NCBI GenBank assembly: GCA_028565635.1
Contig: JAOXYB010108936.1
Span: 1 to 20,900 of the forward strand
Reading direction: 5' to 3'
From: Phoronis ovalis
Lineage: Eukaryota; Phoronida; Phoronidae
DNA length: 20,900 nt
The translations under genes were made by a program, and so were the position numbers. This document shows, piece by piece, positions 9,301-16,500 of the stretch; the stretch's first letter is position 1, and every line of letters starts with the position of its first letter. Under the pieces are notes generated by a model that had not been told where the DNA came from, did not search any database, and saw only the letters and a list, made by a program, of their open reading frames with translations.

Positions 9301-10046
9301 ATCTGATTAGCTATAATTTCACGGTACTAACTGTCATGATTACTGTACATGTCTGATTAGTACAAGTACAAGTGCAAGTAATGATTCTGTGGGTCTACTG
9401 TTTAGATTTCAAAAGCGCATTTGACAACTCTTACTGCAAACACTGATATGAATGCATTTGTGTTATGAACTGTCACGCATTGTAAAACCATATAAGGGTC
9501 TTTACTGTGTAGTCTCATTGCAAAGATATGCAGCATCTAAGTAAGCATGTTAAGATGCTGCACCTCTACTTTCTTTGTGATTGATTCCGTCACCAGGTGG
9601 CACTCCTGGCAACATGTGTGATCAGTATAACATGAAAGTACATCATTTAAAGGACTGAGATCTTTAGTTCTTCAGCATGATGAGTACTTAACATATCAAT
9701 TTTCGGACGTTCTGAAATACATATTTAGAAAATGTCAAATGAATTATAATTATGTAGTGAATTTAAGACTATATCAGCAGTTTGCGACTCTGCTACAGAG
9801 CCTCTGTGAGTCTGTTGTCCAAATACCGTAAAAAGTTGCTAGACTTTAGAACATCATCTTAAACTAATTTTGTCATATCAGCTTCAAATATGTTGAGGTT
9901 CCATAGTACTGTAGTAGCCTTTTCCTGTTTTTTTCCAGTTGAAGGTAGGTGGTGAAGGGGACAGCAAACCTGTGATAACGCCTGCAAGACCGAAATCAAA
10001 AGTACATGACCTTTTGAAAAACTTTCAATCACAAGAAGTTAGTTAA
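159..10046 (+). CDS. CRACD: CRACD/KIAA1211-like actin regulator, nine exons, 5' end outside window
   Basis: This is a multi-exon gene whose exons join as 159-318, 633-777, 2527-2631, 4520-4585, 5045-5108, 6581-6711, 7299-7365, 7695-9235 and 9939-10046. Every junction is GT-AG and frame-preserving, giving about 794 residues and a TAA stop. The first exon is entered in phase 1, so upstream exons lie left of the window. Family assignment rests on blocks that resemble vertebrate CRACD: a basic LFGGKK region, 'SADSVF' (vertebrate 'SHDSIF'), 'DAVGTTAALKNEAARHKLSV' followed by RPK (vertebrate 'AAKHKLAVKPK'), and Trp-containing C-terminal motifs. Vertebrate CRACD is a cytoplasmic protein that binds and inhibits actin capping protein and so favours actin polymerisation. 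The same role here is inference. Outside these blocks the protein is low-complexity and not alignable by eye. The assignment to the CRACD/CRACDL family is fairly strong; orthology to one paralogue is not resolved. Confidence 0.78.
633..777 (+). CDS. CRACD: CRACD-like exon 2 ('ADSVF' block)
   Basis: The acceptor TTATTCCAG ends at 632 and the donor AAG|gtatgt starts at 778. The Arg codon CG|A is split across the preceding intron. The protein reads RIASPNALNSNMSMSADSVF and continues with SPES and a Lys/Ser/Pro-rich tail ending TSAGLK. The S-x-D-S-V-F segment lines up with the S-H-D-S-I-F block near the start of the short vertebrate CRACD form. The next residues, with 'AVSLEALS', match the spacing of the vertebrate 'AMSQDNILGKV' region only loosely. 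Confidence 0.8.
778..2526 (+). other. CRACD-like intron 2 of window
   Basis: The 1749-bp intron runs from gtatgt to TTCCAG. It has no coding similarity that I can see; the short open frames inside it overlap on both strands and are AT-rich. Its one clear structure is the 47-nt palindrome at 1929-1975. Confidence 0.7.
1929..1975. repeat. Near-perfect 47-nt palindrome
   Basis: The arms at 1929-1951 and 1953-1975 pair over 23 positions, with one G/T wobble at 1942/1962 and a single unpaired centre base at 1952. The left arm begins TTTCCAGACAAATGGAAAC and the right arm ends TTTCTATTTGTCTGGAAA. It lies inside an intron and the symmetry does not extend into the flanks. It may be the remnant of a foldback element or a cruciform-prone site. 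Confidence 0.85.
2527..2631 (+). CDS. CRACD: CRACD-like exon 3
   Basis: The acceptor CTATTCCAG ends at 2526 and the donor AGG|gtactg starts at 2632. It has 35 codons in phase 0 at both ends. The protein starts AELFTKIHSRQSDEGLPNSL and ends MADIFGAGIR. An alternating basic, acidic and hydrophobic pattern is visible but no named domain. It continues directly from the preceding 'TSAGLK', matching the family's short helical stretch after the SHDSIF block. Confidence 0.75.
2632..4519 (+). other. CRACD-like intron 3 of window
   Basis: The 1888-bp intron runs from gtactg to TTTGTAG. The left two-thirds is AT-rich without recognisable content apart from a small direct repeat of CATAGGGAT near 3146. 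The 3' part carries the diverged repeat pair described separately (3683-4046). Confidence 0.65.
3683..4046. repeat. Diverged duplicated interspersed-repeat segment
   Basis: Two similar copies lie in the same orientation. TACCCTATCAGCTTCATATT occurs at 3692-3711 and again at 3987-4006, within a longer match (3683-3717 and 3978-4012). Each is followed by ACTGGYGGCCATGTTT (3784-3799 and 4031-4046). The spacing differs by about 48 bp, so one copy has lost or gained sequence. This looks like two members of an old interspersed repeat family. Minus-strand reading gives 'KYEADRVKTE'-like peptides in both copies, which probably reflects only the shared repeat. Confidence 0.65.
4520..4585 (+). CDS. CRACD: CRACD-like exon 4 (acidic/Ser-rich)
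   Basis: A small phase-0 exon of 22 codons lies between TTTGTAG and GAT|gtatgt. It encodes PEMSASQESDNSLISMGSES and ED. The Ser/Glu/Asp composition suggests casein-kinase-type phosphosites, which is inference. It is assigned because it joins the neighbouring exons in frame with good splice sites; it has little family-specific sequence of its own. Confidence 0.65.
4586..5044 (+). other. CRACD-like intron 4 of window
   Basis: The 459-bp intron runs from gtatgt to TTTTTTTCAG. It is AT-rich and I see no gene, repeat or strong structure in it. Confidence 0.65.
5045..5108 (+). CDS. CRACD: CRACD-like exon 5
   Basis: The acceptor is TTTTTTTCAG and the donor is CCAG|gtatag. It enters in phase 0 and leaves after one base, giving EFFNTSWHVGVGPSISVSSA then P and a split Asp codon. 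The phase matches exon 6, which supplies the AC of GAC. There is no recognised motif. A 1472-bp intron full of repeats follows. Confidence 0.65.
5491..5790. repeat. 57-bp tandem repeat array, about 5 copies
   Basis: Units start at 5491, 5548, 5605, 5633, 5689 and 5746. Each begins GTAACTGAAGTAAAAAATAC or a close variant, followed by a CATCTATTGGCTTGCATT-type core and CTATACGCATCTAT. Full units are 56-57 bp. The third (5605-5632) is only 28 bp because the half of the unit after the first CATCT is deleted, and the last stops near 5790. Units differ at a few positions, so the array is diverged but recent enough to read easily. Confidence 0.92.
5870..6364. mobile_element. Non-autonomous DNA transposon (MITE-like) with TIRs and 8-bp target duplication
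   Basis: Terminal inverted repeats of 32 bp, 5874-5905 and 6328-6359, match at 31 of 32 positions. They start CTGAATAAATCCATCCGTTA inward from the left. The similarity reaches the outer bases CA[A/G]T. A second inner block (CTTAACCATAGT at 5925-5936) pairs with 6304-6315. Directly outside, TATTTTTG is present at 5862-5869 and again at 6365-6372, consistent with a target-site duplication. The 495-bp interior has no transposase. An 8-bp duplication and CAGT-like ends fit hAT-type or P-type elements, but the superfamily is inference. Confidence 0.88.
6581..6711 (+). CDS. CRACD: CRACD-like exon 6 with capping-protein-interaction-like motif
   Basis: The acceptor CTATTCTAG ends at 6580 and the donor CCG|gtaggc starts at 6712. 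The protein begins DPSVDFDFDAVGTTAALKNE, continues AARHKLSVRPKARRASSFAK and ends RISP. This is the best family match in the gene: vertebrate CRACD has 'SVNLDAIPLA...AAKHKLAVKPKKQR' at the equivalent place. HKLSVRPK fits the core H-x-T-x-x-R-P-K of the capping protein interaction (CPI) motif known from CARMIL, CD2AP and FAM21, with Leu in place of Thr. The expected Pro seven residues after the Lys is absent. Confidence 0.85.
6712..7298 (+). other. CRACD-like intron 6 of window
   Basis: The 587-bp AT-rich intron runs from gtaggc to ATTTCTAG. I see no gene, repeat or strong structure in it. Confidence 0.65.
7299..7365 (+). CDS. CRACD: CRACD-like exon 7
   Basis: The acceptor ATATTTCTAG ends at 7298 and the donor GATG|gtaaga starts at 7366. 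It enters in phase 0, leaves after one base, and encodes NTKPAMPSVKEETPPKEIDS then SD and a split Gly. It is a Pro/Glu/Lys linker without a domain. The split codon G|GT is completed by exon 8. Confidence 0.7.
7366..7694 (+). other. CRACD-like intron 7 of window; 3' part open in frame with exon 8
   Basis: The 329-bp intron runs from gtaaga to CCTTACAG. From an ATG at 7511 its last 184 bases stay open in the same frame as exon 8, so intron retention or an internal promoter could give an alternative N-terminus. Composition and lack of family similarity favour plain intron. Confidence 0.65.
7695..9235 (+). CDS. CRACD: CRACD-like exon 8, large disordered exon with two Pro-x-Trp motifs
   Basis: This exon of about 513 codons starts after TTATCCTTACAG and ends AAG|gtatga. 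The frame is open further left to an ATG at 7511, but the in-phase acceptor at 7694 and the split Gly codon place the true boundary at 7695. The protein is rich in Lys, Glu, Ser, Thr and Pro and is probably disordered. A charged heptad-like stretch, VEKIKRTSQDLEEKLQKARK and beyond (about 7980-8100), may form a coiled coil. SVSERMSLFGAQKK lies near 8420-8463. Two related motifs, DSSVPEWIKQARKRQ (from 8726) and DSCIPTWKANLKSKK (from 9005), recall the repeated 'PAWLALAKRK'-type motifs at the C-terminus of vertebrate CRACD. Confidence 0.82.
9236..9938 (+). other. CRACD-like intron 8 of window with a 10-bp perfect hairpin
   Basis: The 703-bp intron runs from gtatga to a long T/C tract and CAG. It holds one perfect inverted repeat, TGCAGCATCT (9529-9538) against AGATGCTGCA (9553-9562), with a 14-base loop, and a short GTACAA/GTGCAA-type repeat near 9360. 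No coding content is visible. Confidence 0.65.
9939..10046 (+). CDS. CRACD: CRACD-like terminal coding exon
   Basis: It follows a strong pyrimidine tract and TTTTCCAG and enters in phase 0. It encodes LKVGGEGDSKPVITPARPKS then KVHDLLKNFQSQEVS and a TAA at 10044-10046. The T-x-x-R-P-K piece is a second partial CPI-like core, and the following KVHDLLKNF is a plausible short amphipathic helix. Clean stops and AT-rich sequence follow, so this is taken as the end of the protein. Confidence 0.72.
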   Translation: MKVGGEGDSKPVITPARPKSKVHDLLKNFQSQEVS

Positions 10047-10443
10047 ATGCATAGATATGCAATTGTATGTTAAAAAAGATGGCTTTTTAATATCCAAGTG
10101 GAAGTGATTCTGTTCTGTGTAGCTTAAAATCAGTAAGTAACTGGAATTGTTGTCTTGTGACATTGGGAATATAGTGCTGCCTTTTCCAGGCTTAGATAGT
10201 AAGAATTTGAATAACAGGTACACTTCTACTCTTCTTTCTGCATTGGACAGATATAATGTAATATTGAGTTAAAAGGTTGATGGATTTTTTACAAACTTGT
10301 TTTGTTACATAAGTATTTGTTAAAAAGATTTATCTCTTGTACAGTACTCTTTTTGTTGAAGTATTTCAGTATGATAGCAATTATAAATTCTTGTTTATAA
10401 TCTTTGTGAATTTATATTAGATATATGCTAGTGGTAGAAGCCT

Positions 10444-10449
10444 AATAAA
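10444..10449 (+). promoter_or_regulatory. Candidate poly(A) signal, CRACD-like gene (proximal)
   Basis: A canonical AATAAA lies about 400 bases after the stop codon, followed by a T-rich stretch. Its use cannot be proved from sequence. Confidence 0.45.
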
Positions 10450-10684
10450 GTAGATAGCACATATATTGGTTTATTAACTATTTATACTAACATATAAGGC
10501 AACAAGCTAACATAACCAGTGATCAGCTAAATGATTGCACATAACTGCTTTTATTCTGGTTATAAAAAAATGACAGCTTATACAATCATTTCTCTTGAAA
10601 GGTGCCAAGACATTGTTATAACTATGTTGCGTCTTCTTCTGCCATTTGTCATGGCAAAATAGCTCATATATATTTATAGTTTGA

Positions 10685-10690
10685 AATAAA
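10685..10690 (+). promoter_or_regulatory. Candidate poly(A) signal, CRACD-like gene (distal)
   Basis: A second AATAAA lies about 640 bases after the stop codon, with T/G-containing sequence downstream. Either this or the signal at 10444 could end the transcript. Confidence 0.4.
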
Positions 10691-11855
10691 GCCCTGTAAT
10701 AGTCGCTGTACTACACTAAACTCTTATGCTTGCTTATGTTAATATAGAACTGATGTAGCATCTCTATAATTAAATTTATACAATTTTGGCTTAAAAACTG
10801 TTTAAAAAAATTATATTCAAAGCTTTTAATTTGAAATTGTTATCAGGAATCAGTGGACATTTGATGGCTAATTTTCTTTTACTTGATTTCATTGTATTTG
10901 AATTTTACCAGAACTTAGTGATCATTGCAAAAACTGGTTTTTGACGTATTTAAATGCTGTACATGGTGTGAATATTGTTTGCCTCAACTTGTATGTTTTT
11001 AGAAAAATCTTAGTTTCATTAATCATGATTGATGATCTACATAACCTGGTCTGGTATCTACATTTATGTGTTAATTTTAAATCTAGTACTACTGTTTTCT
11101 ATCTACAAGACTTTTGTTGCATAATCAACTGGTGTACATATTTTTGTATTATTATAATTATAATTATTATTTGTTGTTCTTCCATTAATTTGTGTATAAT
11201 AATGGGATGTAAAATACTGGGGATTATATTGTGCAATGTTGTTCTGTTATTAGCCTTGCCATATTCTTCTACATTTACCATCAAAAGAAAATTTATTTGT
11301 TTGTAGTTATTAACATGAAAAAAGTACTGTTTTTAAGTAATCTAAGCTATTTTCTGTTAGCAGTATTCTTCTGATGTTAAGGTGAATCCAGGGTTCTGCA
11401 ACAGATGGATCGTTTCGCAATGTTGCTTAGATGTCTGATGTATTGCCAATTTTATGATATAAAAACTGGATTCGCCACTGTGACACATATGATCATGTAA
11501 ATTAAATTATATAGGTAAACAGAGCGTTGATCTATGTGTGTGCTTATAAAATTGTAATCCTTTCTAAAAGTTAACAAGAATAGTTTATGACAGGTAAACC
11601 CAGCATCTGCGTCATAACATTGCTAATATCTGGTTAGGTGCAGGATAAAATTGCCATTTGGATAATTGTTTTAAAATATCAGTTTAATAACTTGTTGCAT
11701 GCTATCATGTTATGCATACTGCTTGTAAAAGGTGTTAGAATATATTGACTTGCTATCTTTGATGATGTAGTTTTTTATATTATTGTAATATAAATGAAAG
11801 TACAATCCTAAATATAACTAACGAATTTTGTATTTGATATTCTTTTATTCTTGCG

Positions 11856-12232
11856 TTACTTTGATGTCTCTAGTAGGTTCCCAGAAAAAACAAGTTCAAT
11901 CCAGTGATGCTGATCTTCAGCTGCAGTTTTTGCTTCCGTGATATGTGCGCACACGAAATCCTGTGAACCATACATTTTAATAGCAAACAGGAAGCCAACT
12001 TTCTTGTTTTCTGTCGGTTGTTTGATACTGTCGAGACCTTCAGTACTTCTTTGAGTAGCATAGGGACACATTTTGAAGCCGTTTTATACCAATCACCAGT
12101 CAAGCTACTGCCGGATGCAGTTGCCAAAGTACAACGAGAAGTAACATGGTGATGGTTGCAGTAAGGACAACAAACAATTAAAATATTATGTTTAAAATAG
12201 ATATATTTATTTCTCATGCAGAAATAGTTCAT
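11856..12232 (-). pseudogene. Unidentified broken coding remnant with adjacent poly(A) signal
   Basis: On the minus strand two frames are open in succession. One (12232-11870) reads CPYCNHHHVTSRCTLATASG and on to SSLTGDWYK. The other (open from about 12080, first ATG at 12071, TAA at 11858-11856) reads CPYATQRSTEGLDSIKQPTE and continues VGFLFAIKMYGSQDFVCAHI. They would join into one sensible peptide if one A had been lost from the A-run next to the WYK codons. The segment is less AT-rich than its surroundings, and AATAAA (11849-11844) follows the stop by a few bases, like the end of a retrocopied or compact transcript. I do not recognise the protein. It could also be an intact terminal exon read in one frame, or chance. 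Confidence 0.3.
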
Positions 12233-13321
12233 GCGTATACATACAAAATCATTTTAACCTCTAAATTAATTGAGTGCAGTGACTGATATCATCAGAAACG
12301 AAACTGTTCGGACCAAACTTTTCTGTAGTCGTTTCTTTCATACACTACAGCTAGCAACCAATGATATACATCTACTTAAGCAAACATTCCCACCAATGGA
12401 AAGTAAAGTTTACTTAGTGAACATACTTTCCTCTCTGGAATCATACTATAGTTAGCTATAGGCAAATTATGGGCCATATTGTATGATGTGCGTTACGAAA
12501 TAAAGTCTAATAATGTAAATGAGCATATTTGCTATACTTTAATAATAATATTAAAATGTAATAATTTAACATCACAGCACTGTAGTAAAAAAACACGATT
12601 AATCGCAAGACTTTTAAAACTTCCATAATTAAAAGCTTTTGATTTTTTTACTTTTGTTATTACCCTCAGACACAATTTCTGAGGAAATAGGAATGTTTTT
12701 AAGTTTTTAGGAAACGTAATTTTCATCTAACTTTCAGTAATGCAATGAAGCTCTATTCGTAGTTTGAGAAGTTTTACGTTCTTCGACAAATTTTAGAATT
12801 GCCAGCATTTTGCGCGTTTTTCATATTTTAAAATTTCAAGGATGAAAAAGGAAAAATACAAGCATGAGAAAAACATTTCAGTGAGATCGTTTTTTTTAAG
12901 TAAAGTAAAATCTCTACATCATTGCGATTATTCGCGAATTATGTATTTATAAAAATAAAATCGCTTAACGCATTTTAGAAATTAAGAATGGCGGGTAAAT
13001 TTATATACATATAATTTCTGCTGAATGGCGTGTTACTAGGATACGGAATGATATTATTTTTCATTTACGAAGCACATTATGTTAATGCTAAGTGAGAAAC
13101 TATTACTGAAACTATTAATGAAACATAAGATCTCGGCATAAAATATGCAAATCACTATCCACTACTTGAGGTATATATAATTGGCACTTAGAACATCAAA
13201 CCTCGTGGCCTTCAACCCATTCTTATTCCAGTTGGTGTAGTTCATATAAATTATACCTGTCGAAGTTTTGAGATTATTTCACAGTCTGTGATGAGCGGAA
13301 TGTATGAAAGAAAATTATTGA

Positions 13322-13510
13322 TCACTCCTGTTGGTCTAGACACAAGTCACACCTAACTAAACCATTTTCATTGCATTGCATACATCTTAAAGCATGGAAT
13401 TCGTCAGTAAAGTTATTCCTGCGATGAGATTTTTTACTGCCATGGCAACTAAGACACGGTATAAAACGAAATCCTCCACATTGTGAGCAATCAGACTTCA
13501 CTTGAATTTT
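13322..13510 (-). CDS. GRXCR1: GRXCR1-like exon 4 (four-CxxC zinc domain, stop)
   Basis: The exon has 62 codons and a TGA after the acceptor TTTTATTAG. The protein contains CSQCGG, CLSCHGSK, NNFTDEFHALRCMQCNENG and LVRCDLC, the diagnostic C-terminal signature of GRXCR1/GRXCR2. All eight expected Cys are present, so zinc binding should be intact. It ends LDQQE-stop, a slightly longer tail than I recall for vertebrates. Confidence 0.93.
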   Translation of the reverse strand, partial: KIQVKSDCSQCGGFRFIPCLSCHGSKKSHRRNNFTDEFHALRCMQCNENGLVRCDLCLDQQE

Positions 13511-16500
13511 CTAATAAAAAAAAATTTAAATATTTGAAAATATTTTATTACAGCTTTCTTCACCGTTTTATCAGATTGAAAAAACTATGACAGTAGAAAC
13601 TCGATATTTGATTTAAAATAAGAAAAAATCCGAAGTTTATTCAGTAAGTGCAATGATTAAAAAAATGCTAATTATAAGCGCTTTTTAAAAGCTTCATTTT
13701 AGATAAAAATTGCATTTTTTACTTTCATGTTTACTTTGCAAAAGATAACACTAGTATATCTGTTTAACATCCGGGTGTTTATAAAATGTTGAGGTAAATA
13801 ATCATATTTTGCAAAATGTAATATGGCGAATATGTTTAACTTACTGTGAAATGTTGAAGTATTTTTCGGAGCTCTCCTGTTTCATTCAATACTTCCAGTT
13901 CTTTAGTACCCTGTAAAACAAGATTTTATCTCTGAATACACTCAGAATTACAGAAGTTATTGGTCAATACGTGTACTTATATATTGATTAGTTTTGTATT
14001 CTTGAACAAGTAAATTAATCACGTATTAGATACACTGTGTGTACCATAAATAGATTTTGATACGTGTAAATGTCAATGCTCAGCTCATTGTCGACATTTA
14101 ATTTTGCTGATCACAGCGTTGTTAATTACACAGAATTTCAGGAAAATTAATATTACACCACCTGAGCATTATAATACATATATATGGTGCGTATAAGACT
14201 GGGCTCAGTCTGAATAATAAAGTTTGAATTATAATTGTACACTATTTTTAAACTGAGGCTATTCCACTCAAATTGCCTAAAGAGGTGATAATTTTTTTTT
14301 CAACTGTGTAACTTAAATTTAGTCATATTTAATGCTGATATTTTGATACCATTAATAAAAATGATTAATTTATTGAAAGTACTGTTATAAATGAAGAAAT
14401 AAGAGTAAAATTGTCAAAATATCAACTACCAATATATTAAATCCTCATATAATTAATCCTTCTTTAGTATGTAGACAGGCTAGGCGCACATGAAGCAAAT
14501 TATTATTACTTTCATAGTAACCAGTCTAACTAAGAGTTGCTCAAATTAATTGTACGTTCACTACGGATAAAACCGTTTTGATTTGTGGTTATTTATAGCA
14601 CAATAAATGTATTTTATATAATGATATATATAATCTATGAAACACAAAACAATCTCGGATCTGATACAAAGCTGAATAACGGAGGTACAATTATTATTTA
14701 GACAAAAAGTTTTAGTTAAACAGTCCCAAAAAGAGGTCTTTTAGGCGTTTATGGCAGTAATGTAGCTAGTTATAACTAACCCCTAGGAGATGTCCATCCG
14801 CAAAAATCTTTGGAATTTCCACTTCTTCTGATCCGATTCGTTCAATAAGTTCCCTTTGGTGGTCTTTGTTCATATAAACGTCTCGTTCCTCATAACGAAC
14901 CATGTGGTTTTGTAGAATGCGTTTAACTTTTTTACACTGTTCGTGTGTTTTTCTAATGATACTCATAGATGTCAAGTAAACTATTATCTTTCCTCTCTCT
15001 ATTAGTTTATACGAGTTCTGAAACAAAACATGAACAACGTTGTCAGTAATGCGGCAAGCACAATTTTCACTCGAATATTATCCCTCAGGGCATGATCATA
15101 GGATCGTGCAATATAGGTTAATAGTTTTGACATGAAATTTTCGTATAGTAAGTATAGTATACATGAGTTCATTCTCTGCACAGTTTATAAAACAGCGATC
15201 AAATTCTGATGTATATATATTTAATACTTAAAAATAATTTATAGACAAAACTTCGCTTATTTGTATCAGTGATAATGCACTTTCTAATTAAAACTATAAA
15301 GTGCACAATGACTGATACAATTAAAATTAAACTTTTGGTTGCACGACGCTGATGAAAAGTTTGATTTTGCTATTTAACGAATAGGTATATTCTTAGTATG
15401 CTAGCATTGTTATTATATTTTGTAAAATTCCATTATTTAATCAACTGGTGTCTGAATTGTATTCTTTCTGGTGTACGTATTGTTTATAGTTTGAACTGGA
15501 ATCAATACACACTTTGATCATTATTTCGAACAAACTGGCGTGTTAACATTAACAATTAATGATGGCCTAAATCAATATATTGTTCATCGCAACTCAACAT
15601 TTATAGGTTTTTAATATTCTGTTCGACATTCACCGCAATAAATATTCATCGAAGATGTACAAAACTGTAATTGAGAGTTAGCTGAGGGTCCCATATTGAT
15701 TAGGTTGCAGTGGTTAAGGTGTGCATAAAAAACTTTTTCTATGACAAATTACAATGTCAGCAAATTTTATTTACTTGAATTCGCTACTAGAATAGATAAA
15801 AAAGTGCACGAAACAGGTGAAAATCTAGGTGGTCATGCTACACCTCGTGCTGGGATTTCGTGACATATCTCGATAACATTCACTGCGCATAGTACATGAC
15901 GCAGGCCAAGCATGCAATGAGTATAGAAAGCAATCTGATATCGAAGCTGATATCCCATTTAGATAAACAATTAGTCTATAATAATGGTAAAAAATGTATT
16001 CAGGTAATAGTTTCGTCGTTGTGCTATTTGTAGTACTACAATTGACTAATACTTGCAAAGTTGCACTAAAATATAATAGCATAATACTGCAATATTTCAG
16101 CTACATTTACCTATACGTAGACTGATTTCAGATCTATCTTGTTATTGATTTTAAATGTGTTATTAAATATTATTTTCCTAAGTTGAATGCAAATACTGTA
16201 AATTTAAATTCATTCTTTTCGAGTTCTGTTGCTCCAAGTTTAAGTTTTAAGGTTACTAATTACAAATATTGGATATTAATTTCAAAACAATTTTTTTAAT
16301 GTTTTACAGGCAATAAATAAATTAATCACACATATTAAACACCGTGGTTTAAGTTTAATGCAGAATGCACATAATACAGAATGCACATAATATGTCTTCC
16401 CTAATGTAATATTTATTTCATGTTTATATTCTCTTTCGGAGTAAAAGAATAATAACTCTGACATAGTAAATCAAAAACAAGCAACTTTTTGTGTTAAGAC

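Larger units (their letters stand above)
10047..13321. other. Convergent region between the two genes (3' UTRs and spacer)
   Basis: It contains the CRACD-like 3' UTR from the left and the GRXCR1-like 3' UTR from the right. It is strongly AT-rich, with an ATT/TAA simple tract near 11150-11170. An open frame at 10941-11306 is hydrophobic low-complexity sequence and not convincing. A further plus-strand AATAAA lies at 12499-12504, and a minus-strand ATTAAA (12543-12538) could serve the GRXCR1-like gene. The unidentified coding remnant at 11856-12232 is listed separately. Confidence 0.6.

Noticed and set aside
10941-11306. Open frame of 121 codons downstream of the CRACD-like stop
   Set aside because: It is a hydrophobic, Ile-run product of an ATT simple repeat inside likely 3' UTR. 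It has no recognisable protein.
11381-11476. 11-bp inverted repeat GGTGAATCCAG/CTGGATTCGCC as small element ends
   Set aside because: It is short, has one mismatch, 74 bases between arms and no target duplication, and is compatible with chance in 20 kb.
12270-12455. Short plus-strand open frame with a protein-like look
   Set aside because: It is 61 codons with no similarity I recognise, no splice sites placing it in a gene, and normal for chance at this length.
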